The translations under genes were made by a program, and so were the position numbers. Positions 37,041-45,759 of a stretch of 64,000 nucleotides of DNA are shown piece after piece (position 1 is the first letter of the stretch; each line of letters begins with the position of its first letter). The notes under the pieces were generated by a model. That model searched no databases. It had not been told where the DNA came from and saw only the letters and a list, made by a program, of their open reading frames with translations. The stretch is from an uncultured Draconibacterium sp. (GTDB lineage: Bacteria; Bacteroidota; Bacteroidia; Bacteroidales; Prolixibacteraceae), in contig NZ_OY771649.1 of assembly GCF_963674925.1 (NCBI RefSeq), forward strand, positions 1,798,001 to 1,862,000. The letters run 5' to 3'.

Positions 37041-38264
37041 TTAGCCGCCAATTATTCTTCTGATCCGGTCGTCCAGAGCGGCCTGATCGGCTGTAAAACT
37101 TGCCAGTCCGGCCAGATTTAGCAAGGTATCGATAGCCAGTTCACCATTGGCAATACGCTGTGCCCAACGCTGATGATTTGGAATTTTTCCATCGTCAGCA
37201 ATCAGTTTATAATCTTTTTCGCTGAGGTACGGAAACATATCGCCGCATCCCGCTTCATGAACCCTGTCGATCAGCTCATTTTCATTTTTTGGCAGATTCG
37301 CATCCAGATTTTTCACGAGCTCCAGTTCTTTTTCGCTTACCTCCCATAATTTTTCAGGGAAATAGCTGGCGGCCTCATCGGTTAAATCTACCGGATAAAC
37401 TTCGTTCAGTTTTGATTGAAAATTGCCGTCCATATTTATTTTTCCATCGGCAGCCACTTTTGTGGGCATGGTATAAACATCGGTACCGGCCAGTGCATCC
37501 AGCTGCGAGTAATGGCGTAAACTTGCGGCAATTAATTTGGTAGGTGTTTCATTGTTTTTGGTCAGTTCGGTAACAATATGCTGTGCGGAAATCACTGTCC
37601 GCTCGCCTGCCCCACTGCCGCTTCCCAGCTCGTTATCTTTTATATAGGCGCCAATACGCCCTAAAAACACATTGCAATAATTGGGTTTTGTAATGGCAGC
37701 CACCATCGCATTTTGCCGGGCCGAAAACTCAAGTGTAAAATTGATTTTCACGCCCAACTCACGCAGTTTGCGTGCCCCCAGCAATCCGGTTGCCGTATAC
37801 GGAACTTTTACGATAAACTGATCGGGGCAAATGGAAAAGTAGCGTAATCCGTAATCAATAATGGCATTAAAATCATAAGCCGTATTGGTGTGCAATTCAA
37901 CACTTACAAAGCCTCCAAATTTTTTGGCCAGCCGAATACCATGTCGGGCATTTAAAATGAACGCGATCTCAACAATTTGCTCTTCTATTGGCAGGTCTTT
38001 TACAATTTCAACAGTTTGCTCAACAAAATCATCATAAATTCCTTTCTGAATTTCGTTGTTTACCAGCGTGTTGTTTGTAGTTAAAGCCGTCATTTCGTCC
38101 GACCAGTTTTTTTCGGCCTCCTCCATATCGCCGGTGTCAAGCCAAAGTTCGGTGCCTGTATTTTTTAAACCCTGCCAGAAGGAATCAGGGCCGGCACTCA
38201 CTTTCGATTCATTTACATCTTGTAAAACAAATTGTTTGATCTTTTCCTTTAACGTTTCATTCAT
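37041..38264 (-). CDS. Transaldolase-family protein
   Basis: A 407-residue transaldolase-family TIM barrel of the pentose phosphate pathway. The Schiff-base lysine lies in FIVKVPYTATGLLGARKL and the following KINFTLEFSARQ is conserved. Upstream, TALTTNNTLVNNEI matches the transaldolase opening (usually ATSNPSL). It is longer than TalB (~317) because of N- and C-terminal additions; such long forms are known. Activity as a true transaldolase rather than a fructose-6-P aldolase is likely but not proven. Confidence 0.87.
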   Translation of the reverse strand: MNETLKEKIKQFVLQDVNESKVSAGPDSFWQGLKNTGTELWLDTGDMEEAEKNWSDEMTALTTNNTLVNNEIQKGIYDDFVEQTVEIVKDLPIEEQIVEIAFILNARHGIRLAKKFGGFVSVELHTNTAYDFNAIIDYGLRYFSICPDQFIVKVPYTATGLLGARKLRELGVKINFTLEFSARQNAMVAAITKPNYCNVFLGRIGAYIKDNELGSGSGAGERTVISAQHIVTELTKNNETPTKLIAASLRHYSQLDALAGTDVYTMPTKVAADGKINMDGNFQSKLNEVYPVDLTDEAASYFPEKLWEVSEKELELVKNLDANLPKNENELIDRVHEAGCGDMFPYLSEKDYKLIADDGKIPNHQRWAQRIANGELAIDTLLNLAGLASFTADQAALDDRIRRIIGG

Positions 38265-38265
38265 T

Positions 38266-38291
38266 ATGGTATAGCTTTGAAATTATACCAT
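38266..38291 (-). promoter_or_regulatory. Hairpin just upstream of the transaldolase start codon
   Basis: ATGGTATA/TATACCAT (38266-38273 and 38284-38291) with a 10-base loop, ending one base before the start codon on the minus strand. It could mask the ribosome-binding region or be an operator. Confidence 0.4.
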
Positions 38292-38350
38292 CATTACGTT
38301 AATTTAATTGTAGGGTTATACCCGCCAAATCGATACTTACTAGCTACTTT

Positions 38351-38500
38351 TTAACCTGAAAAATTCGTAAAATTTTTCACACGAAGTGTTGACGATTGAA
38401 AATCTGCATGTTACAAAGACAAAATTGAGTGTCTTTCAAATTTTCAATGTCAAGGTTAACACTGACAAATAATTGTATTTCAATTATTTCGTCAGCCTTG
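38351..38500 (+). repeat. Two-copy multi-hairpin intergenic element, copy 1
   Basis: A ~150-base non-coding block whose near-identical copy lies inverted at 63454-63605. Outer arms TTAACCT (38351-38357) and AGGTTAA (38453-38459) enclose a small hairpin (GAAAAATT/AATTTTTC) and the imperfect stem TTGACGATTGAAAATC pairing with ATTTTCAATGTCAA. A 3' hairpin CTGAC-AAATAATTG/CAATTATT-GTCAG follows. The central loop differs from copy 2 but forms a hairpin of its own (AAAGAC/GTCTTT). It sits in the transaldolase-mnmH divergent gap, which holds nothing else over 327 bases except the transaldolase hairpin and a possible mnmH -7 box TAACTTTG at 38579-38586. Confidence 0.85.
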
Positions 38501-38591
38501 AAGGTGATTAATTCACTTTTATGAATTAATCATGTTAACATTATGCGCGTTCTGTTTATGAAATATTGCCCGAATAAATAACTTTGTCACC

Positions 38592-39650
38592 ATGTTACAC
38601 GAGATCAGTATTTCAGAATATATTAAACTGGCCAATTCGGTCCCGCTTGTCGATGTTCGCTCGCCGGGCGAGTACGAAAAAGGGCACATACCGGGTGCAT
38701 TTAGCATTCCGTTGTTCTCGAATGAAGAGCGCGCCGCTGTGGGAACGGTGTATGTTCAGCAATCAAAAGAGAAAGCCATTGAGCTGGGTTACAAGTACGT
38801 TACGCCAAAATTGGAATGGTTTATTTCGGAATCAAAACAACTGGCTCCCGCTGGTGTAATTGCCGTACATTGCTGGCGTGGAGGAATGCGGTCGAGAGCG
38901 TTTGCCCAACACCTTTCAGATAACGGCTTTTCAAAAGTTCATGTAATTACCGGTGGTTACAAAGTTTTTAGAAATCATGCTTTGGAGTCGTTTAAAACCA
39001 ATGCCAATATTTGTATTCTGGGTGGTTACACCGGTAGCGGGAAAACACATATTTTATACGAACTAAAAGAACAGGGCGAACAAATTATCGATTTGGAAGG
39101 ACTGGCCAACCACAAAGGATCGGCTTTCGGACGTATTGGAGATGGCAAGCAACCCTCCATCGAACAATTTGAAAATGACCTGTTTTGGGAATGGAAAGAC
39201 CTGGATTACAACAAAACCATTTGGATTGAAGACGAAAGTCATCGTATTGGTCTGGTAAATATCCCGATGAACTTTTTTGAGAATATGAGAAGTCACCCTG
39301 TGATTTTCCTGGATATTTCACGCGCTGAAAGAGCGCGTTTTCTGGTTAAGGATTATTCAGAAGCCGACAAAGCGATGCTGAGAGATTCCATTCTGCGAAT
39401 TGAAAAGCGACTGGGAGGTTTAAACAGCCGATATGCGCTGGAACACCTTGAAAAAAACGAACTGTTTGAAGTGGCGATGATCTGCCTGATTTACTACGAC
39501 AAATACTACCTGAGAGGATTAAAAAACAGGGAACACCAGGATATTTATACATTAGAATCGAAAACCATTTCGCCCGAAATAATTACCAAACAAATTAAAG
39601 CCTTTTATGAGTCAATCAGATACGAAAAATATAAAGCTCACACAGTATAG
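38592..39650 (+). CDS. mnmH: tRNA 2-selenouridine synthase (MnmH/SelU)
   Basis: A 352-residue enzyme that converts 2-thiouridine in the wobble position of certain tRNAs to geranylated and then selenouridine, using selenophosphate. The N-terminal rhodanese domain carries the active cysteine C94 in VHCWRGGMRSRAFA. The C-terminal P-loop domain has GGYTGSGKT (144-152). Length and both motifs match SelU/YbbB. It overlaps selD by 44 bases, so the selenium donor synthase is translated from the same transcript. Confidence 0.97.
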   Translation: MLHEISISEYIKLANSVPLVDVRSPGEYEKGHIPGAFSIPLFSNEERAAVGTVYVQQSKEKAIELGYKYVTPKLEWFISESKQLAPAGVIAVHCWRGGMRSRAFAQHLSDNGFSKVHVITGGYKVFRNHALESFKTNANICILGGYTGSGKTHILYELKEQGEQIIDLEGLANHKGSAFGRIGDGKQPSIEQFENDLFWEWKDLDYNKTIWIEDESHRIGLVNIPMNFFENMRSHPVIFLDISRAERARFLVKDYSEADKAMLRDSILRIEKRLGGLNSRYALEHLEKNELFEVAMICLIYYDKYYLRGLKNREHQDIYTLESKTISPEIITKQIKAFYESIRYEKYKAHTV

Positions 39651-40653
39651 CCACGGAGCCGGTTGCGGCTGCAAAATATCGCCTAAAGTTTTAAGTACCA
39701 TTCTTGAAACAAAACTCGACATGGGAATTCAACCCAACCTTTTGGTAGGAAACGATAGTCGCGACGATGCTGCCGTTTTGGATTTAGGAAACGGTACAGC
39801 CATTATTAGTACCACCGACTTTTTTATGCCCATTGTTGACGATCCTTTTACTTTTGGACGAATTGCCGCCACTAATGCCATTAGCGATGTTTTTGCCATG
39901 GGCGGAAAACCAATACTGGCGATTGCCATTTTGGGCTGGCCGATAAATAAACTGGCCCCTGAAATTGCCCGCGAAGTGGTTGAAGGTGGTCGTCAGGTTT
40001 GTAAAGAAGTAGGCATAAGTTTGGCCGGCGGCCACAGTATAGACAGCCCGGAGCCAATTTTCGGTCTGGCAGTTACCGGACAGGTTGATCTGAAAAACAT
40101 CAAACAAAACGACACCGCTACCAAGGGTTGCCAGCTGCTTTTAACCAAACCACTTGGAGTTGGTATTTTAACCACGGCTCAGAAAAAAGGCGTTTTGGCA
40201 AGCGAGCACGAACAAACTGCACCCGAATTGATGTGCCGGTTAAATACACCGGGATTTGAGCTGGCAAAAATTGATGGAGTAAAAGCCATGACCGACGTTA
40301 CCGGTTTTGGATTGCTCGGGCACCTTACCGAAATGTGCGAAGGCAGCAAGCTTTCAGCACACATCGAACACGATAAAATACCAACGTTGCCAATGCTTCA
40401 ACCCTACCTGGAACAAAACTGTATTCCTGGCGGGACCTTGCGCAACTGGGATAGTTACGGGCATAATGTTTCAATGAAAAATGAGAACTATAAAAACATT
40501 TTGTGCGATCCGCAAACCAGCGGAGGTTTGTTATTGGCTGTTGAGCCGGAAGCGCTTTCGGAAGTAGAAGCTTGTCTGGCAAAATTCAATATCAAAGCAA
40601 CACCATTCGGACACTTAACAGAAAAGCAGGATAAACTTATAACGGTAGTTTAA
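39607..40653 (+). CDS. selD: Selenide, water dikinase (selenophosphate synthetase)
   Basis: A 348-residue enzyme making selenophosphate from selenide and ATP. The redox motif GAGCGCK has cysteines at C20 and C22, so this is the Cys form rather than the selenocysteine form. VGNDSRDDAAVLDL, TTDFF, DPFTFGRIAATNAISDVFAMGG (read in parts) and MTDVTGFGLLGHL are all standard. It overlaps mnmH and precedes a VF530-like gene by one base. No selA, selB or SECIS-like UGA gene is seen in the window. Confidence 0.97.
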   Translation: MSQSDTKNIKLTQYSHGAGCGCKISPKVLSTILETKLDMGIQPNLLVGNDSRDDAAVLDLGNGTAIISTTDFFMPIVDDPFTFGRIAATNAISDVFAMGGKPILAIAILGWPINKLAPEIAREVVEGGRQVCKEVGISLAGGHSIDSPEPIFGLAVTGQVDLKNIKQNDTATKGCQLLLTKPLGVGILTTAQKKGVLASEHEQTAPELMCRLNTPGFELAKIDGVKAMTDVTGFGLLGHLTEMCEGSKLSAHIEHDKIPTLPMLQPYLEQNCIPGGTLRNWDSYGHNVSMKNENYKNILCDPQTSGGLLLAVEPEALSEVEACLAKFNIKATPFGHLTEKQDKLITVV

Positions 40654-40654
40654 T

Positions 40655-40897
40655 ATGGAACGAAACGCAAATAAAGAGCCTCAAAAGCAACCAAATAATC
40701 CGCTGCACGGAAAAACTCTTGAGGCCATTTTAGTATACCTGGTAAGTTACTATGGATGGGACGAACTGGGAGATATTATCCAAATCAACTCGTTCCGGAA
40801 TAACCCCAGCTTAAAGTCGAGCCTTAAATTTTTACGCAAAACTCCCTGGGCACGCGAAAAAGTGGAGAATCTTTATGTTGAAACAGTAAAAAAGTAA
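40655..40897 (+). CDS. VF530-family (DUF2132) small DNA-binding protein
   Basis: An 80-residue protein that matches the VF530/DUF2132 family: NNPLHGKTLEAILVYLVSYYGW (read in parts), then FRNNPSLKSSLKFLRKTPWAREKVE (in parts). Family members fold as a small alpha bundle related to DNA-binding proteins; the role is unknown. It begins one base after the selD stop, so it belongs to the mnmH-selD transcript. Confidence 0.9.
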   Translation: MERNANKEPQKQPNNPLHGKTLEAILVYLVSYYGWDELGDIIQINSFRNNPSLKSSLKFLRKTPWAREKVENLYVETVKK

Positions 40898-41081
40898 CAG
40901 GCTTTCATTACCAACTTTTCGAATCGCGAACTATCATTGATCTTACTCTTGTAGATCGTTGAGGTAAACACGATGTTAACAGCCTCAATGATTAAACCAA
41001 TTAATAAATGTTTTGTTATATTGCCGTTATTCCAACGACCAATAAAAATAAAAACAACTGTTAACCAATTAATTAAACAAA

Positions 41082-41726
41082 ATGAGTAAGATCGTTCAAT
41101 TTGGAGAAAACGTTCAGGGATACACCATCCCGGTTTTAAACGAAAGAGAAATCCGTGCTGCAGCCGGAATGCTTTTTATGCTGATGTTTATCTCCATTCA
41201 GCAAGCCACAGAAGGCAATTTTACACCCTTAAAATATGCCATTATCGTATTTCTTACCGACATGTTGATTCGCGTATTAATCAATCCGAAATATTCACCA
41301 ACACTCATTCTCGGGCGTTGGATCGTGCGTAACCAAACACCCGAATATGTTGGAGCACGCCAAAAGAAATTTGCATGGAAGATTGGACTTGGTCTTGCCT
41401 CTACCATGCTGTTATTGGCGGTAATCGTAAATTCTTACAGCCCGATAACAGGAATAATTTGTATGATCTGTCTGGTGTTTTTATTCTTCGAAGCAGTGTT
41501 TGGTATTTGCCTTGGATGCAAATTCTACCCTTTGTTATTTAAGGAAAAGGTTCAGTATTGCCCGGGCGAAGTTTGCGATATAAAATCACGCCATGATATT
41601 CAGAAAACCAACTGGTCGCATTTACTTATCGTGTTAGGATTTGCGGCTTTTATCGTGCTCACCTACTTTTTGTTTAACGAGCAATTTATAAAGCCTCCTT
41701 TCGATTTGTTTGGTTTAAATTCATAG
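41082..41726 (+). CDS. DUF4395 integral membrane protein
   Basis: A 214-residue membrane protein with about five hydrophobic segments. The N-terminal half matches DUF4395 (VLNEREIRAAAGMLF; NPKYSPTLILGR), and FEAVFGICLGCKFYPLL carries two conserved cysteines three residues apart. The C-terminus adds another helix. Family members often neighbour thiol or sulfur-transfer proteins, but the function is unknown. An extra CxxxxC-like set (YCPGEVC) lies near residue 160. It appears monocistronic, ~185 bases after the VF530 gene. Confidence 0.85.
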   Translation: MSKIVQFGENVQGYTIPVLNEREIRAAAGMLFMLMFISIQQATEGNFTPLKYAIIVFLTDMLIRVLINPKYSPTLILGRWIVRNQTPEYVGARQKKFAWKIGLGLASTMLLLAVIVNSYSPITGIICMICLVFLFFEAVFGICLGCKFYPLLFKEKVQYCPGEVCDIKSRHDIQKTNWSHLLIVLGFAAFIVLTYFLFNEQFIKPPFDLFGLNS

Positions 41727-41839
41727 GAGAAATACACTTCACCATTCTTATATTTTTTAATTGGTTTTGCTGAAACGCGGCAATACAAGACCATTCAGCC
41801 TTTTTTAGAGCCACCAGCGAAATAAATTAATCAATAAAT

Positions 41840-41954
41840 TAGATAGTTATGTGAACTGTGTCATCAAAAAAACTGTTGTAAATCATAATAATAAACATTC
41901 CCGTGTACGAACACGGTCAATTTATTTTAATAGATTTACAGAATAACTATCTAA
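41840..41954 (+). promoter_or_regulatory. Structured leader upstream of pntAA
   Basis: A 12 bp inverted repeat, TTAGATAGTTAT (41840-41851) and ATAACTATCTAA (41943-41954), encloses 91 bases with an internal perfect hairpin CCGTGT-ACGA-ACACGG (41901-41916). The right arm ends ten bases before the pntAA start codon. It could be a cis-regulatory RNA or an inserted palindromic element. Confidence 0.6.
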
Positions 41955-41964
41955 ATAAAAATTT

Positions 41965-43095
41965 ATGATTCTTGGATTATTAAAGGAACACGGTAAAGAA
42001 ACACGTGTCGCTTTACTGCCGGAAACTGTGAAAGCTTTTACCGACCTGAAAGTTGAGGTATTGGTTGAACAGGGAGCCGGAGAAAAAGCATTTGCATCCG
42101 ACGCCGATTACGAAGCTGTTGGTGCAAAAACCGTTTCGCGCGACGATGTGTTTGCCAAAGCCGAAGTTCTGCTGCAAATTCAGCCACCCGCTGAAGGTGA
42201 CACCGGAAAAATTAAAGATTCTCAGGTTTGGATTAGCGCTTTCAACCCACTCTGGGATACTGCGCTGGTAAAAACTTTCCTCGATAACGGTATCACAACA
42301 TTTAGTCTCGATTTGATTCCGCGTACCACACGTGCGCAGGCAATGGACATTTTATCGTCGATGGCGACAGTATCCGGCTACATGGCTGTACTTGAAGCAG
42401 CGGCGAAACTGCCTACTTTCTTCCCGATGTTTATGACAGCCGCCGGTACCATTCGTCCGGCCAATGTGCTTATTCTGGGTGCCGGTGTTGCAGGATTACA
42501 GGCTATTGCCACCTCGCGCAAACTGGGTGCACAGGTACAGGTTTTTGATGTACGCTCGGCGGTAAAAGAAGAGGTTATGAGTTTGGGTGGTAAATTTGTT
42601 GAAGTTGAAGGAGCAACCGAAGACAAAGCTGCCGGTGGATATGCCGTTGAACAAACCGAAGAATATAAAAAGAAACAACAGGATAGAATCAATGAGGTGG
42701 CGGCCAAATCGAATGTAGTGATTTGCACCGCACAGATTCCCGGGCGCAAAGCACCGCTTTTGATTCCAAAAGAAGCTGTTGATGCCATGAAACCGGGATC
42801 AATAATTATCGATCTGGCTGCTTCAACAGGTGGAAACTGCGAACTTACCAAAAACGACGAAGTGGTTGAATACAAAGGCGTTTCTATAATCGGACAATCA
42901 AATTATCCGGCGCAAAAACCGGTTGATGCCAGTCGTATGTTTGGAAAAAACGTGTTGAACTTCATGAAGTTAATGATAGGAGAAGAGGGTGAACTGAACC
43001 TGAATTTTGAAGACGACATTGTAAAAGGTACCTGTATTACCCATGCAAAAGAGATTTACAATGAACGTGTTAAATCAGTTATCGAAACCAAATAA
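41965..43095 (+). CDS. pntAA: NAD(P) transhydrogenase subunit alpha, part 1 (NAD(H)-binding)
   Basis: A 376-residue cytoplasmic domain I of proton-translocating transhydrogenase, binding NAD(H). The N-terminal alanine-dehydrogenase-like region (RVALLPETVKAF) precedes the NAD fold VLILGAGVAGLQAIATSRKLGA (read in parts) and VQVFDVRSAVKEEV. The protein ends without membrane helices, so the subunit is split as in Rhodospirillum (PntAA, PntAB, PntB). The three genes run 41965-44836 with gaps of 11 and 2 bases. It forms NADPH using proton-motive force. Confidence 0.96.
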   Translation: MILGLLKEHGKETRVALLPETVKAFTDLKVEVLVEQGAGEKAFASDADYEAVGAKTVSRDDVFAKAEVLLQIQPPAEGDTGKIKDSQVWISAFNPLWDTALVKTFLDNGITTFSLDLIPRTTRAQAMDILSSMATVSGYMAVLEAAAKLPTFFPMFMTAAGTIRPANVLILGAGVAGLQAIATSRKLGAQVQVFDVRSAVKEEVMSLGGKFVEVEGATEDKAAGGYAVEQTEEYKKKQQDRINEVAAKSNVVICTAQIPGRKAPLLIPKEAVDAMKPGSIIIDLAASTGGNCELTKNDEVVEYKGVSIIGQSNYPAQKPVDASRMFGKNVLNFMKLMIGEEGELNLNFEDDIVKGTCITHAKEIYNERVKSVIETK

Positions 43096-43106
43096 ATGAA
43101 TGAATT

Positions 43107-43412
43107 ATGGAAAGTATATTAACTTTTTTAACCGAAAATAAGGATACGATATTCATTATAGTGTTATCGATATTTCTTGGATTCGAGGTAATTTCCAACG
43201 TGCCGTCGGTGTTGCACACTCCACTTATGTCGGGTGCCAACGCAATCAGCGGTGTAATTATTATCGGAGGAATTATCCTTGTGGGTCACGCTTCATCTAC
43301 TTTCGAGTGGATCCTGGGTGCAATTGCCCTGTTTATGGCTACACTAAACGTAGCCGGAGGATTTGTTGTTACAGACCGCATGCTCGAAATGTTTAAAAAG
43401 AAGAAAAAATAA
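43107..43412 (+). CDS. pntAB: NAD(P) transhydrogenase subunit alpha, part 2 (membrane)
   Basis: A 101-residue membrane part of the alpha subunit with three hydrophobic helices (about 13-30, 45-62 and 70-88). FEVISNVPSVLHTPLMSGANAISG (read in parts) is the conserved PntAB signature. The short size confirms the split-gene arrangement. It sits between pntAA and pntB with minimal spacing. Confidence 0.96.
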   Translation: MESILTFLTENKDTIFIIVLSIFLGFEVISNVPSVLHTPLMSGANAISGVIIIGGIILVGHASSTFEWILGAIALFMATLNVAGGFVVTDRMLEMFKKKKK

Positions 43413-43414
43413 CG

Positions 43415-44836
43415 ATGAACGCTATGATTTTACTAAATACATTAATGCCGGGACAAGTTGTTCTGGAATACAGTTATCTTCTTTCAGCCATTATGTTCGT
43501 AATCGGACTGAAACTGGAAAGTAATCCTGCCACCGCCCGAAAAGGAAATTTCTGGGCTGCCTCAGGAATGATCCTTCCAATGATCACCACCTTGCTTTTA
43601 AATAAAGATGCTGCCGGCGACGGAATCTCATTGACAAATGCAGCAGCAGTTCTTCTGATTATTGCTGCAGGTGCAGTGGTTGGAACCGTAATGGCCCGAA
43701 AAGTAAAAATGACAGCTATGCCGCAAATGGTATCATTCTTTAATGCTACCGGAGGTGCGGCATCAGCGGCTGTGGCTTTAATCGAGTTTACAAAAAATCC
43801 GAACCAGGCACTTCTGGTTACTTTGTTAGGATTGGTTGTAGGTAGTATTGCCTTTAGTGGTAGTATGGTTGCCTACGGTAAACTGGATGGAAAAGTGGGT
43901 GATATTTTTGCCAAATTTATGACCTACCTGAACCTGTTTTTTATGTTGTTGATCGTTGTTATCATTCTGCTTGTTCTTTTCGGCGGATTTGATCAGACAA
44001 ATGTTTCTTACCTGGTATACGGACTGCTGGTATTAAGCATTATATACGGAGTTAGTTTTGTTATGCCAATTGGCGGTGCCGATATGCCTGTTGTTATTTC
44101 GTTACTGAACTCGCTGACAGGTATTGCTGCTGCCATGGCAGGTTTTATCTATCAGAACGAAGCCATGATTCTTGGTGGTATTTTGGTAGGTGCAGCCGGT
44201 ACAATTCTTACCATTCAGATGTGCCGTGCCATGAACCGCTCGCTGATAAATGTAATTATTGGTGCGTTTGGCGGTGGTGGCGAAGCAGCTAACCGCGAAC
44301 AGGGAAGTATTAAAGAAATTACTTTAAGCGACGCTGCAGTTCTTTTAAGCTACTCGCAAAAGGTGGTAATTATTCCGGGTTATGGTTTGGCGGTAGCACA
44401 GGCTCAGCACATTGCACATGAGCTGGATTCACTGCTTGAAAGTAAAGGCGTTGAAGTAAAATATGCCATTCACCCGGTGGCAGGTCGTATGCCGGGACAC
44501 ATGAACGTGTTGCTGGCCGAAGCCGATGTTCCTTATGAGCAGCTGGTTGAAATGGATGACATTAACCCGGATATGCCTAATGTTGATGTGGCTATTGTGG
44601 TTGGTGCCAACGATGTGGTAAACCCCGCAGCTTATGACGATCCGAGCAGCCCGATTTATGGAATGCCGATCATCGATGCGCACCTGGCTAAAAACATCAT
44701 TATCATGAAACGTGGTATGGGTAAAGGTTACGCAGGAATTGAGAACTTCCTGTTCTTTAACGACAAAACACGCATGTTGTTTGGCGATGCTAAAAAATCA
44801 ATGACCAGCCTGGTTAGCGAAATTAAGAGTATGTAA
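43415..44836 (+). CDS. pntB: NAD(P) transhydrogenase subunit beta
   Basis: A 473-residue subunit with about nine N-terminal membrane helices (proton channel) and a C-terminal NADP(H) domain III. Domain III is shown by VVIIPGYGLAVAQAQH, GRMPGHMNVLLAEA, and VIVVGANDVVNPAA. QMVSFFNATGGAASA is the conserved membrane segment. It completes the pnt operon, which ends in a good terminator. Confidence 0.97.
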   Translation: MNAMILLNTLMPGQVVLEYSYLLSAIMFVIGLKLESNPATARKGNFWAASGMILPMITTLLLNKDAAGDGISLTNAAAVLLIIAAGAVVGTVMARKVKMTAMPQMVSFFNATGGAASAAVALIEFTKNPNQALLVTLLGLVVGSIAFSGSMVAYGKLDGKVGDIFAKFMTYLNLFFMLLIVVIILLVLFGGFDQTNVSYLVYGLLVLSIIYGVSFVMPIGGADMPVVISLLNSLTGIAAAMAGFIYQNEAMILGGILVGAAGTILTIQMCRAMNRSLINVIIGAFGGGGEAANREQGSIKEITLSDAAVLLSYSQKVVIIPGYGLAVAQAQHIAHELDSLLESKGVEVKYAIHPVAGRMPGHMNVLLAEADVPYEQLVEMDDINPDMPNVDVAIVVGANDVVNPAAYDDPSSPIYGMPIIDAHLAKNIIIMKRGMGKGYAGIENFLFFNDKTRMLFGDAKKSMTSLVSEIKSM

Positions 44837-44867
44837 AAGCAAAACGTTATAAGCCTTGTGCAAAGTT

Positions 44868-44903
44868 AAAAATGCCACTTCGGTTTCGAAGTGACATTTT
44901 TTT
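44868..44903 (+). terminator. Rho-independent terminator of the pnt operon
   Basis: AAAAATG-CCACTTCG paired with CGAAGTG-CATTTTT (one C-A mismatch), loop GTTT at 44883-44886, with T-run. Confidence 0.85.
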
Positions 44904-45045
44904 GCGCTCTGCCCCTTTCTCCTTGCCCGGCGGTCTTAAATCAATAAAACATTAAACCCTTTATCAGAAAGTAAATAACGGCTGATTCTTATGTTCTAAA
45001 TCCTATTTTCGCGGCTCAAAATTTCAATTATTAAAATAGTTAAGA

Positions 45046-45618
45046 ATGAGTACTCAAAAAATTGGAAATCCGGCAGTAGTTGGTCTGGCCGGTTTCGGAT
45101 TAACTACCCTTTTACTGCAAATTCATAATATCGGTTTATTGGGCATTGGCCCCGTATTGGCTATGGGCCTGGTTTTTGGCGGGCTGGCACAAATGATCGC
45201 CGGATTTATGGAACAAAAAGTTGGCAATAATTTCGGATTTAGTGCCTTTGTAGCTTATGGTTCGTTTTGGATTGGACTGGGAATTATTTGGTTACTAAAC
45301 CATTTTAACATTTACTCCGCTTCGCACACCGATGTGGGCTGGTATTTGGTAGCCTGGGCCTTGTACACGTGTATTATGCTTGTAGCATCGTTTTATGTAC
45401 ACAAAGCAATGGCTATAACTTTTATTTTACTCGAACTGGGTTTTATCCTATTAATTGTTGGTCATTTTGGGAATCCTAAAATGAATGTTGTTGCCGGTTA
45501 CGAGCTTATTTTCTGTGCCTTGTCGGCCTGGTATATGATGGCTGCCATTATTATCAACGACCTTGCAGGAAAAACCGTATTGCCACTTGGAACAGCATGG
45601 GCTAAAAAAGCAAGCTAA
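45046..45618 (+). CDS. Acetate uptake transporter (GPR1/FUN34/SatP family)
   Basis: A 190-residue membrane protein with six predicted helices. It carries the family motif NPAVVGLAGFGLTT (NPA-x-x-GL) near the N-terminus and GLAQMIAGFMEQKVGNNFGFSAF (read in parts) in the following loop. SatP-type proteins import acetate and succinate with protons or form acetate channels. It is monocistronic, with its own terminator. Confidence 0.94.
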   Translation: MSTQKIGNPAVVGLAGFGLTTLLLQIHNIGLLGIGPVLAMGLVFGGLAQMIAGFMEQKVGNNFGFSAFVAYGSFWIGLGIIWLLNHFNIYSASHTDVGWYLVAWALYTCIMLVASFYVHKAMAITFILLELGFILLIVGHFGNPKMNVVAGYELIFCALSAWYMMAAIIINDLAGKTVLPLGTAWAKKAS

Positions 45619-45639
45619 AATATAAGTCCTAAAATATTT

Positions 45640-45673
45640 AAAGGGTCAGGCTGAACAGGTTTGACCCTTTTTT
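45640..45673 (+). terminator. Rho-independent terminator of the acetate transporter gene
   Basis: AAAGGGTCA (45640-45648) paired with TGACCCTTT (45662-45670), followed by T. Loop 13 bases. Confidence 0.88.
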
Positions 45674-45759
45674 GTGCTTCAAATATGTCTTTATTGCCAA
45701 TAAGTATGAAATAATTGATTAAAATCACTATAATTTAACCAATTAGCTGCTGTTAAGCT

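Noticed and set aside
41840..41954. Known riboswitch class (NAD+, TPP or others)
   Set aside because: The conserved core sequences of classes I can recall are not visible; only pairing is.
42378..42875. Minus-strand open frame of 165 codons opposite pntAA
   Set aside because: Shadow of a strongly conserved gene; Ser/Pro-rich translation typical of antisense frames.
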